Of a DNA stretch of 64,000 nt, positions 25,969-33,516 are shown piece by piece. The notes under the pieces were generated by a model, which worked only from the letters and a program-made list of their open reading frames with translations, was not told where the DNA came from and searched no databases. Position 1 is the stretch's first letter. Each line of letters starts with the position of its first letter. The DNA is taken from contig CATQIB010000007.1 in the NCBI GenBank assembly GCA_958296185.1, forward strand, positions 77,501-141,500. The letters are read 5' to 3'. Both the position numbers and the translations under genes were made by a program. Origin of the DNA: an uncultured Mesonia sp. Lineage in GTDB: Bacteria > Bacteroidota > Bacteroidia > Flavobacteriales > Flavobacteriaceae.

Positions 25969-26994
25969 TTAATATCTATTTTGTAAATCGATAATTAAAC
26001 CAAAAAAACTGGAATTGGCAGCACTGCTAAATTGTGCGTAGGTATAACTGAGCCTAATTTTATTGAATTTAATCGATAAGCCTGCACTGATCCCGGCGAA
26101 AGCTCTTTGGTCTAAAATTCGTAATTCTTCTCCCCTACGAAAACTATAACCCAGCCGTAAGTTAAAACCGCTTTCAGGAAAAAATTCGGCACCTACAATG
26201 GTATGCCGCAATACATTATTAAAAAAACTAGGATCATCTTTGGTAACATTACCATTGAGATCAGTTTCATTTCTGTTAGAATTGCTAAAGGCTATATTCC
26301 ATTCTTGAAGGTTTTCAAAAGTTATATGCCAACGAACGGGGATGTTTGATGCAGTTTGCGAAATACCTAATATAAATTCAGTTGGTAAAGATTCTTGAAG
26401 CTCATGATAGGTGGTAAATTGCGTACCTAAATTTCGTAATGCACCAGCTATGACAAGTTTTAAATCTTCATCATAATAGGTAACACCTAAATCTACGGCT
26501 CCACCTGAAGAGGTGTATTGCTCTAATTTTGAGGTGATTAATTTAAGTTGAGCTCCTATAAAAAAATTTGTTCTAGGCAAGTTGTAGGCGTAACCAAAAG
26601 ACAGGGCGGCTTCCCCTCCGCTAAAACTGCCCGTTGCATTTCCAAATTCATCATAACCATCGAAACTTCCATAATTTATATATTGTATTCCTGTATGAAA
26701 AACTTGTGTTCTTCTATCAAATAAATAAGCATAGGAAGCTGAGCCATAATTAACATCGGCCAGATAGTTGATATAGTTTAGGGAAATTTGGTTATCCATT
26801 TCGGCATTAATCGCAGCGGGATTGTATAAAGCATCTGTAGGATCATAAGAATACCCTGTGATGTTTTTACCTCCTAAAGCCGCTTGCTTGGGTGATGCCG
26901 AAAGGTTTAAAAACTGATAAGTTGCTTGTCCTCCTATTTGAGCCGAAAGACGCCAACCCAGTATTAAAAACAAAATAACCCCATATTTTTGCAT
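25969..26994 (-). CDS. porQ: Type IX secretion system protein PorQ
   Basis: A 341-residue outer-membrane barrel protein. Signal peptide about 1-18, then GGQATYQFLNLSASPKQAALGG, the PorV/PorQ-type opening, DALYNPAAINAEMDNQISLNY and many regular beta strands, ending in an aromatic strand (FFGLIIDLQNRY). PorQ belongs to the attachment complex that modifies and anchors T9SS cargo at the cell surface. This window encodes at least two likely cargo proteins (21534-24046). Location next to cmk is typical. Confidence 0.9.
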   Translation of the reverse strand: MQKYGVILFLILGWRLSAQIGGQATYQFLNLSASPKQAALGGKNITGYSYDPTDALYNPAAINAEMDNQISLNYINYLADVNYGSASYAYLFDRRTQVFHTGIQYINYGSFDGYDEFGNATGSFSGGEAALSFGYAYNLPRTNFFIGAQLKLITSKLEQYTSSGGAVDLGVTYYDEDLKLVIAGALRNLGTQFTTYHELQESLPTEFILGISQTASNIPVRWHITFENLQEWNIAFSNSNRNETDLNGNVTKDDPSFFNNVLRHTIVGAEFFPESGFNLRLGYSFRRGEELRILDQRAFAGISAGLSIKFNKIRLSYTYAQFSSAANSSFFGLIIDLQNRY

Positions 26995-27076
26995 AGGCGC
27001 AAATGTAAGTAATTATAGTATTTAACGTAGATTTTCTGTAAATATTTTGCTTAGCTGGCTTTTAAGAAGTACTATA

Positions 27077-27114
27077 AAAACACCCTCACTTAAAGATATA
27101 AATGAGGGTGTTTT
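27077..27114 (-). terminator. Terminator of the FKBP lipoprotein gene
   Basis: A perfect 12-bp stem AAAACACCCTCA/TGAGGGTGTTTT (27077-27088 and 27103-27114), followed on the minus strand by a short T-rich tail. Confidence 0.78.
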
Positions 27115-27137
27115 ACAAATAGCATAAATTAAAATCC

Positions 27138-28082
27138 TTAAAATACCTTAGGATCTAAATAGTCTGGTGTACCATCATTATCGGTATCTATAAAATCAAT
27201 TTCATCTGCGGTAATTATACCGTCTTCATTAAGATCGTTCACTTCTATTTCATCGGCGGTTGGAACTCCGTCATTGTCATCATCGGGGTCATTAAAGTCT
27301 GGTATTCTATCGCCATCACTGTCATCATCGAAAAACATATTGTTGTTTCTATCTTCTAGGTAAGAAGGAATCCCATCGTTATCATGATCCATTTGTTTTC
27401 CTGCATAGAGTTGAAAGGTAAACATAATAGGTTCATAGGCACGAATACTAGCACTAGGCGGTGTGGCGTAATAACCCAAACCAGATGGAATAAAAACAGC
27501 TCCTATTCCGTAATCATCTGCGTAGGTAATAGTTCCATCGCTGTTTTCAGTAAAATCAGATGCACCGCTAAACTCAATCAATCCCAACATAAAACCACGA
27601 ATCACACTTCCATTTAAAGAAGTAGGCAAGGTAAATTCAACGGGGTTAACACTGCCATCAAAATTATCACCGTTTAAACGATATCCCGCATAGCCCGCTA
27701 TAGCATTATCAGCAAAAGTAGGCTGGTAAGCTGTTTCGGCCCCTTTTCGCACTTGCAAATAATACAAAGTATAATTTACATCATTGGTTTCGATGTTTTT
27801 TGATTTTAATTCGGGTGAATCAAAAATAGAAACTTTATCGGCATTAGCCCCGGCTATTGTATCAAAAACAATTTCTTTAAGGCTTGGATTATTGACGTCG
27901 GTACGCACTTTAAAATAATGCGTTTTTAAATATTCTTCTATTTCAATACGATTTTCTTCATAAACCTCGGCATAATCTCTTAATTTCGCATTACTACCAC
28001 CGTCATCATCGGGGCTACACGCTGCAATTACTATAAGGCAAGCAACACCCAGACCGTAGATCCAATTTTTTACTTTCATCAT
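27138..28082 (-). CDS. FKBP-type prolyl isomerase lipoprotein with calcium-type repeats
   Basis: A 314-residue lipoprotein (signal ending VIAAC, lipid Cys near residue 22). The FKBP-like domain (about 100-235) has the family pattern with YGIGAVFIPSGLGYYATPPSASIRAYEPIMFTFQLY at its end. The C-terminal 75 residues are Asp/Asn-rich repeats such as DHDNDGIPSYLEDRNNN and DDDNDGVPTADE, thrombospondin type 3-like calcium loops also found in many Bacteroidota surface proteins. It likely acts as an envelope foldase. The FKBP active-site residues look diverged at the N-terminal strands, so catalysis is not certain. Confidence 0.84.
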   Translation of the reverse strand: MMKVKNWIYGLGVACLIVIAACSPDDDGGSNAKLRDYAEVYEENRIEIEEYLKTHYFKVRTDVNNPSLKEIVFDTIAGANADKVSIFDSPELKSKNIETNDVNYTLYYLQVRKGAETAYQPTFADNAIAGYAGYRLNGDNFDGSVNPVEFTLPTSLNGSVIRGFMLGLIEFSGASDFTENSDGTITYADDYGIGAVFIPSGLGYYATPPSASIRAYEPIMFTFQLYAGKQMDHDNDGIPSYLEDRNNNMFFDDDSDGDRIPDFNDPDDDNDGVPTADEIEVNDLNEDGIITADEIDFIDTDNDGTPDYLDPKVF

Positions 28083-28118
28083 TTCTTATTTTTAAGCCTG
28101 CAAGATACAATTTTCTTT

Positions 28119-28126
28119 TATTTTTG
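28119..28126 (+). promoter_or_regulatory. -7 element upstream of the S4-domain gene
   Basis: TATTTTTG matches TAnnTTTG and lies 22 bases before the ATG at 28149. The -33 element is not obvious. Confidence 0.35.
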
Positions 28127-28148
28127 TTTTTAAATACAAAATAGATTT

Positions 28149-28580
28149 ATGCGAGTAGATAAGTATTTGTGGTGTGTTCGGTATTTTAAAACGAGAAGTA
28201 TTGCTACGCAAGCTTGTAAAAAAGGCCATGTAAAAATTAACGGCGATGCATTAAAACCTTCTCGCGAAATTTACCCTGGCGATGAAATTGAGGTGCGCAA
28301 AAATCAAATTAATTATAAGCTACGTGTGCTCGACTTACCCCCCTCACGTGTTGGGGCTAAATTGGTAGCTATCTATGCTACCGATATCACGCCTAAAGAG
28401 AATTTAGAAAAGTTAGATTTACTAAAATATAGCAAGGATTATTACCGCAAGAAAGGGACCGGAAGACCTACAAAAAAAGACCGTCGTGATATTGATGATT
28501 GGTTTGACCAACCCCAAGACCCAGATAAATTAAGCGATAACGACTCTAATTTTAAAAAAGATGAAAACAGCCATTCTTAA
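28149..28580 (+). CDS. RNA-binding S4 domain protein (Hsp15-like)
   Basis: A 143-residue protein with an N-terminal S4 RNA-binding domain (MRVDKYLWCVRYFKTRS, then KKGHVKINGDALKPSREIYPGDEIEV, residues 1-50) and a charged C-terminal tail with KKGTGRPTKKDRRDID. This resembles Hsp15, which rescues stalled 50S-peptidyl-tRNA complexes. The C-terminal part differs from E. coli Hsp15, so ribosome rescue is inferred. The downstream phosphoribosyltransferase overlaps its last 20 bases. Confidence 0.88.
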   Translation: MRVDKYLWCVRYFKTRSIATQACKKGHVKINGDALKPSREIYPGDEIEVRKNQINYKLRVLDLPPSRVGAKLVAIYATDITPKENLEKLDLLKYSKDYYRKKGTGRPTKKDRRDIDDWFDQPQDPDKLSDNDSNFKKDENSHS

Positions 28581-29055
28581 CCAACAAGAGATTCAATACA
28601 AAATAAGACGAATTGCCTTTCAAATTTATGAGAGTAATTTAAATGAACCACAAATAATACTAGCCGGTATAAAGAACAAAGGCTATACTTTTGCCGAAAA
28701 AATAAAGATATGCTTGGAGGAAATAAGCGATATTAAAATTAAGCTAGTGAGTCTCAAACTGGATAAGAAAAATCCGTTAAACGGAATTGAAGCCAGTATT
28801 GCCGCTTCAGAATATAAGAATGAATCGGTTATCATCGTAGATGATGTTTTAAATAGTGGTTCTACCTTGATTTACGCGGTTAATTTTTTTCTCGACCAAC
28901 CGGTAAAAAAAATACAAACTGCCGTATTGGTAGACCGAAGTCACAAAAAATATCCCATTAAAGCAGATTTTGTTGGTTTATCGCTTTCTACTTCTTTAAG
29001 CGAAACGGTAAAAGTTAATTTTGACAAGCCTTACACAGCGTATTTAATGGAGTAA
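28561..29055 (+). CDS. Phosphoribosyltransferase family protein
   Basis: A 164-residue type I phosphoribosyltransferase. The signature VIIVDDVLNSGSTL (90-103) is the PRPP-binding loop with its two Asp. The flexible hood region DKKNPLNGIEA is short. It resembles PyrR-like or hypoxanthine-type proteins; which base it uses is unclear, hence no symbol. It starts within the end of the S4 gene (20-base overlap), so translation is coupled. It is convergent with the aroK gene, with which it overlaps by 12 bases. Confidence 0.87.
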   Translation: MKTAILNQQEIQYKIRRIAFQIYESNLNEPQIILAGIKNKGYTFAEKIKICLEEISDIKIKLVSLKLDKKNPLNGIEASIAASEYKNESVIIVDDVLNSGSTLIYAVNFFLDQPVKKIQTAVLVDRSHKKYPIKADFVGLSLSTSLSETVKVNFDKPYTAYLME

Positions 29056-29562
29056 TTGCCTTATTGCATTTAAAGTTTCGTTAGCATCCTTAGTGGGATT
29101 TAGACTAAAATGGGCTTGCTGGTAATAATATTGGCGCTCAAACAAATGCTTGCGAATAAAATCTTCGAGATCTTCTATTTTATTTAAATGAGCAATCATA
29201 GGGCGTTTGTTTTTTTCTTCCCATAAAATATTCAAAAGATAACTTAAATCTCGTTTTAAATAAATACTCTTTAGGTTGGGTGTGTTTACAATCAACTCTA
29301 AATTATTTCCATAGCAAGGTGTTCCGCCTCCCAAGGCTAAAACAAAATTATCTTGAGTTTTTAATAGTTCGTCTAGTAATTGGTTCTCAAGTTTCCGAAA
29401 AAAGATTTCTCCTCGACTAGAAAAAATAGCGCTTATACTTTTTCCTGCTTTTTTTTCAATCTCAATATCTAAATCAAGGTATTTAAATCCTAACTCCTTA
29501 GCTAACAGCTGAGCATAGTAAGATTTACCACTACCCATATAACCCATCAAAACAATTTTCAT
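29044..29562 (-). CDS. aroK: Shikimate kinase
   Basis: Phosphorylates shikimate at the 3-hydroxyl in aromatic amino acid synthesis. About 172 residues. The ATG at 29562 gives MKIVLMGYMGSGKS with the P-loop GYMGSGKS (7-14), whereas a longer in-frame reading would run into the tRNA promoter. Further motifs are YLDLDIEIEKKAGKSISAIF, the shikimate-binding GEIFFRKLE, LALGGGTP and the lid RPMI. It overlaps the convergent phosphoribosyltransferase by 12 bases. Confidence 0.94.
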   Translation of the reverse strand: MKIVLMGYMGSGKSYYAQLLAKELGFKYLDLDIEIEKKAGKSISAIFSSRGEIFFRKLENQLLDELLKTQDNFVLALGGGTPCYGNNLELIVNTPNLKSIYLKRDLSYLLNILWEEKNKRPMIAHLNKIEDLEDFIRKHLFERQYYYQQAHFSLNPTKDANETLNAIRQLLH

Positions 29563-29625
29563 AAGCGCATATTTTATTGAATTCTCTTTTTTTTTGAAAT
29601 ATATGAAAATTCTCTCATTTTTTTC

Positions 29626-29655
29626 TTGATAATTTGAATATTGATTATATATTTG
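29626..29655 (+). promoter_or_regulatory. Consensus Bacteroidota promoter for the tRNA genes
   Basis: TTG (29626-29628), exactly 19 bases, then TATATTTG (29648-29655): a full match to the TTG-N19-TAnnTTTG consensus. It lies 32 bases upstream of the first tRNA-Lys. It is the best promoter in the window. Confidence 0.8.
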
Positions 29656-29687
29656 CACCCGCGTTCAGGCAATAAAAATATTGATAA

Positions 29688-29760
29688 GATCTGGTAGCTC
29701 AGTTGGTAGAGCATCTCCCTTTTAAGGAGAGGGTCCTGGGTTCGAGCCCCAGCCAGATCA
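29688..29760 (+). tRNA. tRNA-Lys (UUU), copy 1
   Basis: 73 bases fold as a standard cloverleaf. The acceptor GATCTGG pairs with CCAGATC, discriminator A. The D-arm is GCTC..GAGC. The anticodon stem TCTCC/GGAGA has loop CTTTTAA (anticodon TTT), and the T-arm is CTGGG-TTCGAGC-CCCAG. CCA is not encoded. It is identical to copy 2. Confidence 0.97.
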
Positions 29761-29904
29761 CTTTTAAAGTTTTAATTTTTGTTGAATTAAAAGTTCATTC
29801 TAAGAATAATCTTTTAATTCAAAGAAATTACCACTTAGATTAACAAATGAGACCTATTTATAGGTATCGTTCTTTTAAAGTTGTTTAAACAACAAAAAAA
29901 TTAA

Positions 29905-29977
29905 GATCTGGTAGCTCAGTTGGTAGAGCATCTCCCTTTTAAGGAGAGGGTCCTGGGTTCGAGCCCCAGCCAGATCA
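29905..29977 (+). tRNA. tRNA-Lys (UUU), copy 2
   Basis: Same 73-base sequence as the copy at 29688, with anticodon TTT. The two genes are 144 bases apart and both are followed by a hairpin (after this copy at 29981-30006). Likely cotranscribed from the promoter at 29626. Confidence 0.97.
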
Positions 29978-29980
29978 CAA

Positions 29981-30006
29981 AAACCCTGCTTTTTTTAGCA
30001 GGGTTT
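29981..30006 (+). terminator. Terminator after tRNA-Lys copy 2
   Basis: A perfect 10-bp stem AAACCCTGCT/AGCAGGGTTT (29981-29990 and 29997-30006) with a T6 loop and a T-rich tail. It begins four bases past the tRNA end. Confidence 0.75.
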
Positions 30007-30092
30007 CTTGTTTAAACGATAATTTATCCAGGTGAAATTAAACAAAAGTAATTATCTTTATTAGTTTAATTAACCTATAGCACCTTATAAAC

Positions 30093-30176
30093 GCCCAGGT
30101 GCTGGAACTGGTAGACAGGCATGGTTGAGGGCCATGTGTTCATTAGAGCGTGTGGGTTCGACTCCCATCCTGGGCA
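30093..30176 (+). tRNA. tRNA-Leu (GAG)
   Basis: An 84-base type II tRNA. The acceptor GCCCAGG pairs with CCTGGGC, discriminator A. The anticodon stem CATGG/CCATG has loop TTGAGGG (anticodon GAG), followed by a long variable arm and T-arm GTGGG-TTCGACT-CCCAT. CCA is not encoded. Confidence 0.95.
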
Positions 30177-30464
30177 CAATAAATACCTCCAAAACCCTGT
30201 AAATGCTACGAAAGAAATTTTCAGGGGTCACTAGAGCGGGAAGTAATCCCCTTTTATTCCGCTTCAAAGTTTTCATCATTTAATGCATAAAATTAGATTA
30301 CTCAATTATGTAATATTGAGTTTGAGATGTCTGTTTGAGTGGAAACAAGAATCTAATCTATAGCCGTTTACTAGACCTCGGCAATTCCTAGCGATTCTTT
30401 AGGGGTAGGTTGCAAACAAAAATAACCGAGCAAATGCCCGGTTATTTAATTTTATTCTTTCAGA
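30177..30464. other. Gene-free stretch after tRNA-Leu
   Basis: No convincing gene. An open frame antisense to tRNA-Leu is a known kind of artefact. Only the hairpin at 30420-30447 is clear. I found no integrase or direct repeat of the tRNA 3' end that would mark an attachment site. Confidence 0.5.
30420..30447 (-). terminator. Terminator of the Cys-rich small protein gene
   Basis: Stem AATAACCG/CGGTTATT (30421-30428 and 30439-30446) with T-rich flanks on both strands. It lies just downstream of the stop at 30465. Confidence 0.72.
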
Positions 30465-30710
30465 CTATGCTGCCGTATCTGGCGCCCAACTCGAGCACAA
30501 CATACCCTCTGCTGCTTTCTGCGGATGCGCACAAGTAGGTCCCTCGAAACGTAAACAAGTCAAACAATTCCGCTCGTTTTGAATTTCTGCCTTCATATCA
30601 AATTGATCACAAGTATAGTTAGCACTCACTTTTACCTCATGAATTTTGCATTGCATCGCATCATTTGCATTTTTACAATTAACGCAATTATTTCCCATTC
30701 TTATAGCCAT
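30465..30710 (-). CDS. Small cysteine-rich protein, 81 residues
   Basis: I do not recognise a named family. The protein has eight cysteines arranged as CVNC near the start, single Cys at about 25 and 34, CLTC, then two more near GPTCAHPQ and MLCSSW. This looks like two Cys4 clusters that could bind zinc or iron, or form disulfides. There is no signal peptide, so a cytosolic metal site is more likely. The start is either 30710 or the in-frame ATG at 30698. It has its own terminator. Short conserved Cys-rich proteins of this kind occur across Flavobacteriia. Confidence 0.7.
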   Translation of the reverse strand: MAIRMGNNCVNCKNANDAMQCKIHEVKVSANYTCDQFDMKAEIQNERNCLTCLRFEGPTCAHPQKAAEGMLCSSWAPDTAA

Positions 30711-30805
30711 AACATTAATTTTTTAAGATTATAACCAAATATAAGATGGATTTGATTTAGAAACAATATAAACAAAGGCGATCAAGTCTACAGGCACTAT
30801 CTTAA

Positions 30806-31939
30806 TTATTGAGGCAATTTTTCAGGTGCGGGCTCCCTATATATGGTAGAAGACAAACTTAATAGAAATGCTTCAAGTTGTTCTTGTTCTTTTATGTTGA
30901 GATTTAGCGGCTTTAACAATTCCGATTTCACTGGAAAAAGGCTGTCTTTTTGTTGTACCTCATTCGGTTTTAAACTAACCATACCTGCATTATACATATT
31001 AATTATACCTTCTAAGTGCGGAAACAAACCATTATGCATATAGGGGGCGGTATGCGCTAATTCACGTAAAGAGGGCGTACGAAATTTACCCACATCTTCG
31101 GCCTTTTTAGTTACTTGGTACCTACCCAAATCTTCATATTTACGACCGTAATATGATAATCCTAAATCATGAAATTGTCCGTCAGAAAATAAAGGAGAAT
31201 GATGACAATTGATACAGCGTGCTTTGGTTCTAAATAAATGCAAACCCTGGACCTCATCATTGGTGAGTTGGGTGGTATCACCCGCAATGAAACGATCAAA
31301 TCTGCTTTTGCGACTCACAATGCTTTTTTCGAAAACGGCGAGAGCATCTAATAAGTCTTTACTGTTGATTGTTGAATGCCCATAAGCTTGTTCAAAAAAG
31401 GATGCATAACCAAGTATTGCCCTAATGGCCTCAACAGATACTTGCATATGCTGATTCATTTCAATAGGATTTTCCATGGCTTCTTGTGCTTGAGCAGCAA
31501 GGGTCTCGGCTCTTCCATCCCAAAAAAATGAAGAAACGTAAGCAATATTTAAAATAGACATAGTGTTGCGTTCGCCAGTAGCCCTATTATGACCGTGGGC
31601 TACCCGTTTTCCATCTGCCCAGCCCAAATCGGGATCGTGACAAGAGGCACAAGCTATCTGTTTACTACCCGACAGCCTTGGATCATAAAATAGCAATTTA
31701 CCCAATAGCCTTTTGGCTTTGTATATTGAATCATCCTCAGACAGGCTTAAGGGTGGAAGACTCCCGATTTCTTGAAAATCTTGTACACTTGAGTCTAATT
31801 GAGGGGCTGGCCATTGTTTCAAATCTCCGCTTCCGTAGCGTGCTTTTAATTCGATAATACTATAAGAATCTGATTTTGATTGCTTGTTTTGACATCCGGA
31901 ACATGCTATCAATAGTATAATATATAAAATTCTTTTCAT
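30806..31939 (-). CDS. Di-haem cytochrome c peroxidase family lipoprotein
   Basis: A 377-residue protein of the bacterial di-haem CcP/MauG family. The signal ends ACSGC (lipid Cys near 16). Haem 1 is at CASCHD, in SKQIACASCHDPDLGWADG near residue 96, followed by the family segment RNTMSILNIAYVSSFFWDGRAETL. Haem 2 is at CINCHHS near residue 245, with RTPSLRELAHTAPYMHNGLF after it. It would reduce peroxide or oxidise a partner protein in the periplasm. It is the last gene of the TonB receptor-DUF4876-DUF6850 operon, four bases after the previous stop. Confidence 0.92.
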   Translation of the reverse strand: MKRILYIILLIACSGCQNKQSKSDSYSIIELKARYGSGDLKQWPAPQLDSSVQDFQEIGSLPPLSLSEDDSIYKAKRLLGKLLFYDPRLSGSKQIACASCHDPDLGWADGKRVAHGHNRATGERNTMSILNIAYVSSFFWDGRAETLAAQAQEAMENPIEMNQHMQVSVEAIRAILGYASFFEQAYGHSTINSKDLLDALAVFEKSIVSRKSRFDRFIAGDTTQLTNDEVQGLHLFRTKARCINCHHSPLFSDGQFHDLGLSYYGRKYEDLGRYQVTKKAEDVGKFRTPSLRELAHTAPYMHNGLFPHLEGIINMYNAGMVSLKPNEVQQKDSLFPVKSELLKPLNLNIKEQEQLEAFLLSLSSTIYREPAPEKLPQ

Positions 31940-31943
31940 CGCA

Positions 31944-33506
31944 TTAATAGGATAAGGTGATGCCTAAACCAACAAAGGAATTGATTTTATTATTCGCATC
32001 AAAATTTAAATTTTTATCGACCGGATGAAGTGCCGTTTCTAGTGCGTACTGCAGATGTAATCTTAAACTTCTTTCATCATCAATAGATCGAGTGTAAGCC
32101 ATGCTTACCCCAGTTAACAACCTATTGGTACCCTCATACGCCTGATCGGGAAACACAACTTCATCTATGAAAGTCGTATTTTCTGTTACTTGCTGCCAGT
32201 CCAATTTCTGTTGTAGAGCGTGAGAATACAAGCTTTGTAATGCAACAAATAAATTATGCTGGTTTTTCTGATAAATCGTACGACCTATTTCGATTTCTGT
32301 TACTAAAGTTTGTATCTCTTTATGCGTATAACCCAACAGGTCAATATATTCTCCTACAAACAAATTCATATTAGCTTTGGTTTGCCACAAGATACGCTCC
32401 CGCTCTTCTCTCAAAAGCTTTAAATTTAAACCGATTTGTTCTTCGGTTAACCTGAAATTTTGCCCCCCAGCTTGTTCAATATAATTATCGCCTTGGGTAT
32501 GTTTATAATGCAAACCCCCAGAAGCATCTAGTTTGCTGCTTTCATAATCAGCTTGAATGCGCAGATTTTGTTTCTCCTTGCGATAAGCGTGACTAACTAA
32601 ACTTTCATCATAATAAACCTGGTTATTGGCATCAACAGCATAGAGTTTGCTCACACCAGTTTGATAAGTATAAGCGCCAGAAAGTACCCAATTAGTAGCT
32701 GAATATTGGTAGGCGAAACCCCAAGTTTTGGGTATTTCTCTTCGCAAATGTTTGAAATAAGAGTCATTAAAAGTCACCAAGCCATAACCCGAAGTAAATT
32801 GGGTGAAAGTATCGGGATAGGCGGGAGAGTTTAAAGCATCGTCTACATAAAGCGATTGGTGGTTTTCGGTTCTTCGTCCTATCCCTACCTGTGCTGCAAT
32901 TTTATGCTTTCCTTGAGTGTAACCTAGGTGGGCATTCGCTTTGTAAAAAGCAGCGGTAATTTCGGGCCTAGGGTCTTGTAATCGGTAGGCCTGTTGATTC
33001 TCGTAGCCTACATTCAAAGCAAAAGACCAATTTTTGCTTAACAAGTAACTTGCTCCTCCTGCTATTTGGTAGAATTGACTTTCCCAGTCGGCTTTTTTGG
33101 GCGCAAAGAAATAATGCGGATCTAATACAGGCTGCTTAGTGCTTCGACCTAAGCCCAGAGTATAGCCCAAATCTTTTTCAAAACTTTTGGTAAATAAAAA
33201 TTTGCCGTACAACCTCAACCGTGAATTAATAGCATATAAACCTTTTGTATTAAAACGCCATTCGGTGTTTTTTGAAGGAGTTTGCACTCGTTTGAATCGG
33301 CGTTTTTCTTGCACAAAAGCTACACTGCTTTGTGTGAAGTTTTTATAACGGTACTGGCTATACAAAAGAGGTTGCTCCAACAGGTTTTGCAAGCTGTTTT
33401 TATGGTACGTGTTTTGACTTAAATCTACACTATCTTTAAGCTGTGCCCAACTTAAATTAGCCCAAAACGCCAACAGAATAATAATACAACCTCTTTTGTT
33501 TAACAT
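31944..33506 (-). CDS. DUF6850 family outer-membrane beta-barrel protein
   Basis: A 520-residue protein with signal peptide (about 1-21) and regular amphipathic strands ending FVGLGITLSY, an outer-membrane barrel of a type I match to DUF6850. Early segments (QNLLEQPLLYSQYRYKN, FVQEKRRFKRVQTPSKN) are characteristic of this family as I remember it. DUF6850 barrels usually sit next to DUF4876 lipoproteins and TonB receptors, as here. Function is unknown; a role in metal or haem handling is inferred from the peroxidase and receptor neighbours. Confidence 0.75.
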   Translation of the reverse strand: MLNKRGCIIILLAFWANLSWAQLKDSVDLSQNTYHKNSLQNLLEQPLLYSQYRYKNFTQSSVAFVQEKRRFKRVQTPSKNTEWRFNTKGLYAINSRLRLYGKFLFTKSFEKDLGYTLGLGRSTKQPVLDPHYFFAPKKADWESQFYQIAGGASYLLSKNWSFALNVGYENQQAYRLQDPRPEITAAFYKANAHLGYTQGKHKIAAQVGIGRRTENHQSLYVDDALNSPAYPDTFTQFTSGYGLVTFNDSYFKHLRREIPKTWGFAYQYSATNWVLSGAYTYQTGVSKLYAVDANNQVYYDESLVSHAYRKEKQNLRIQADYESSKLDASGGLHYKHTQGDNYIEQAGGQNFRLTEEQIGLNLKLLREERERILWQTKANMNLFVGEYIDLLGYTHKEIQTLVTEIEIGRTIYQKNQHNLFVALQSLYSHALQQKLDWQQVTENTTFIDEVVFPDQAYEGTNRLLTGVSMAYTRSIDDERSLRLHLQYALETALHPVDKNLNFDANNKINSFVGLGITLSY

Positions 33507-33516
33507 ACTTTATTGT

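Noticed and set aside
29563-29658. Longer N-terminus for aroK (start at 29658)
   Set aside because: It would overlap the tRNA promoter, and the P-loop starts right after the ATG at 29562 as is normal for shikimate kinases.
29770-29792. TTTTAATT/AATTAAAA hairpin between the two tRNA-Lys genes as a terminator
   Set aside because: All-AT stem with no proper U-tract; likely chance in AT-rich DNA.
30085-30279. Open frame of 64 codons antisense to tRNA-Leu
   Set aside because: It is the complement of the tRNA and its flank; the tRNA fold is unambiguous, and such frames are common spurious calls.
30177-30300. Possible integrative-element attachment site after tRNA-Leu
   Set aside because: No integrase, no second copy of the tRNA 3' end, and no shift in gene content.
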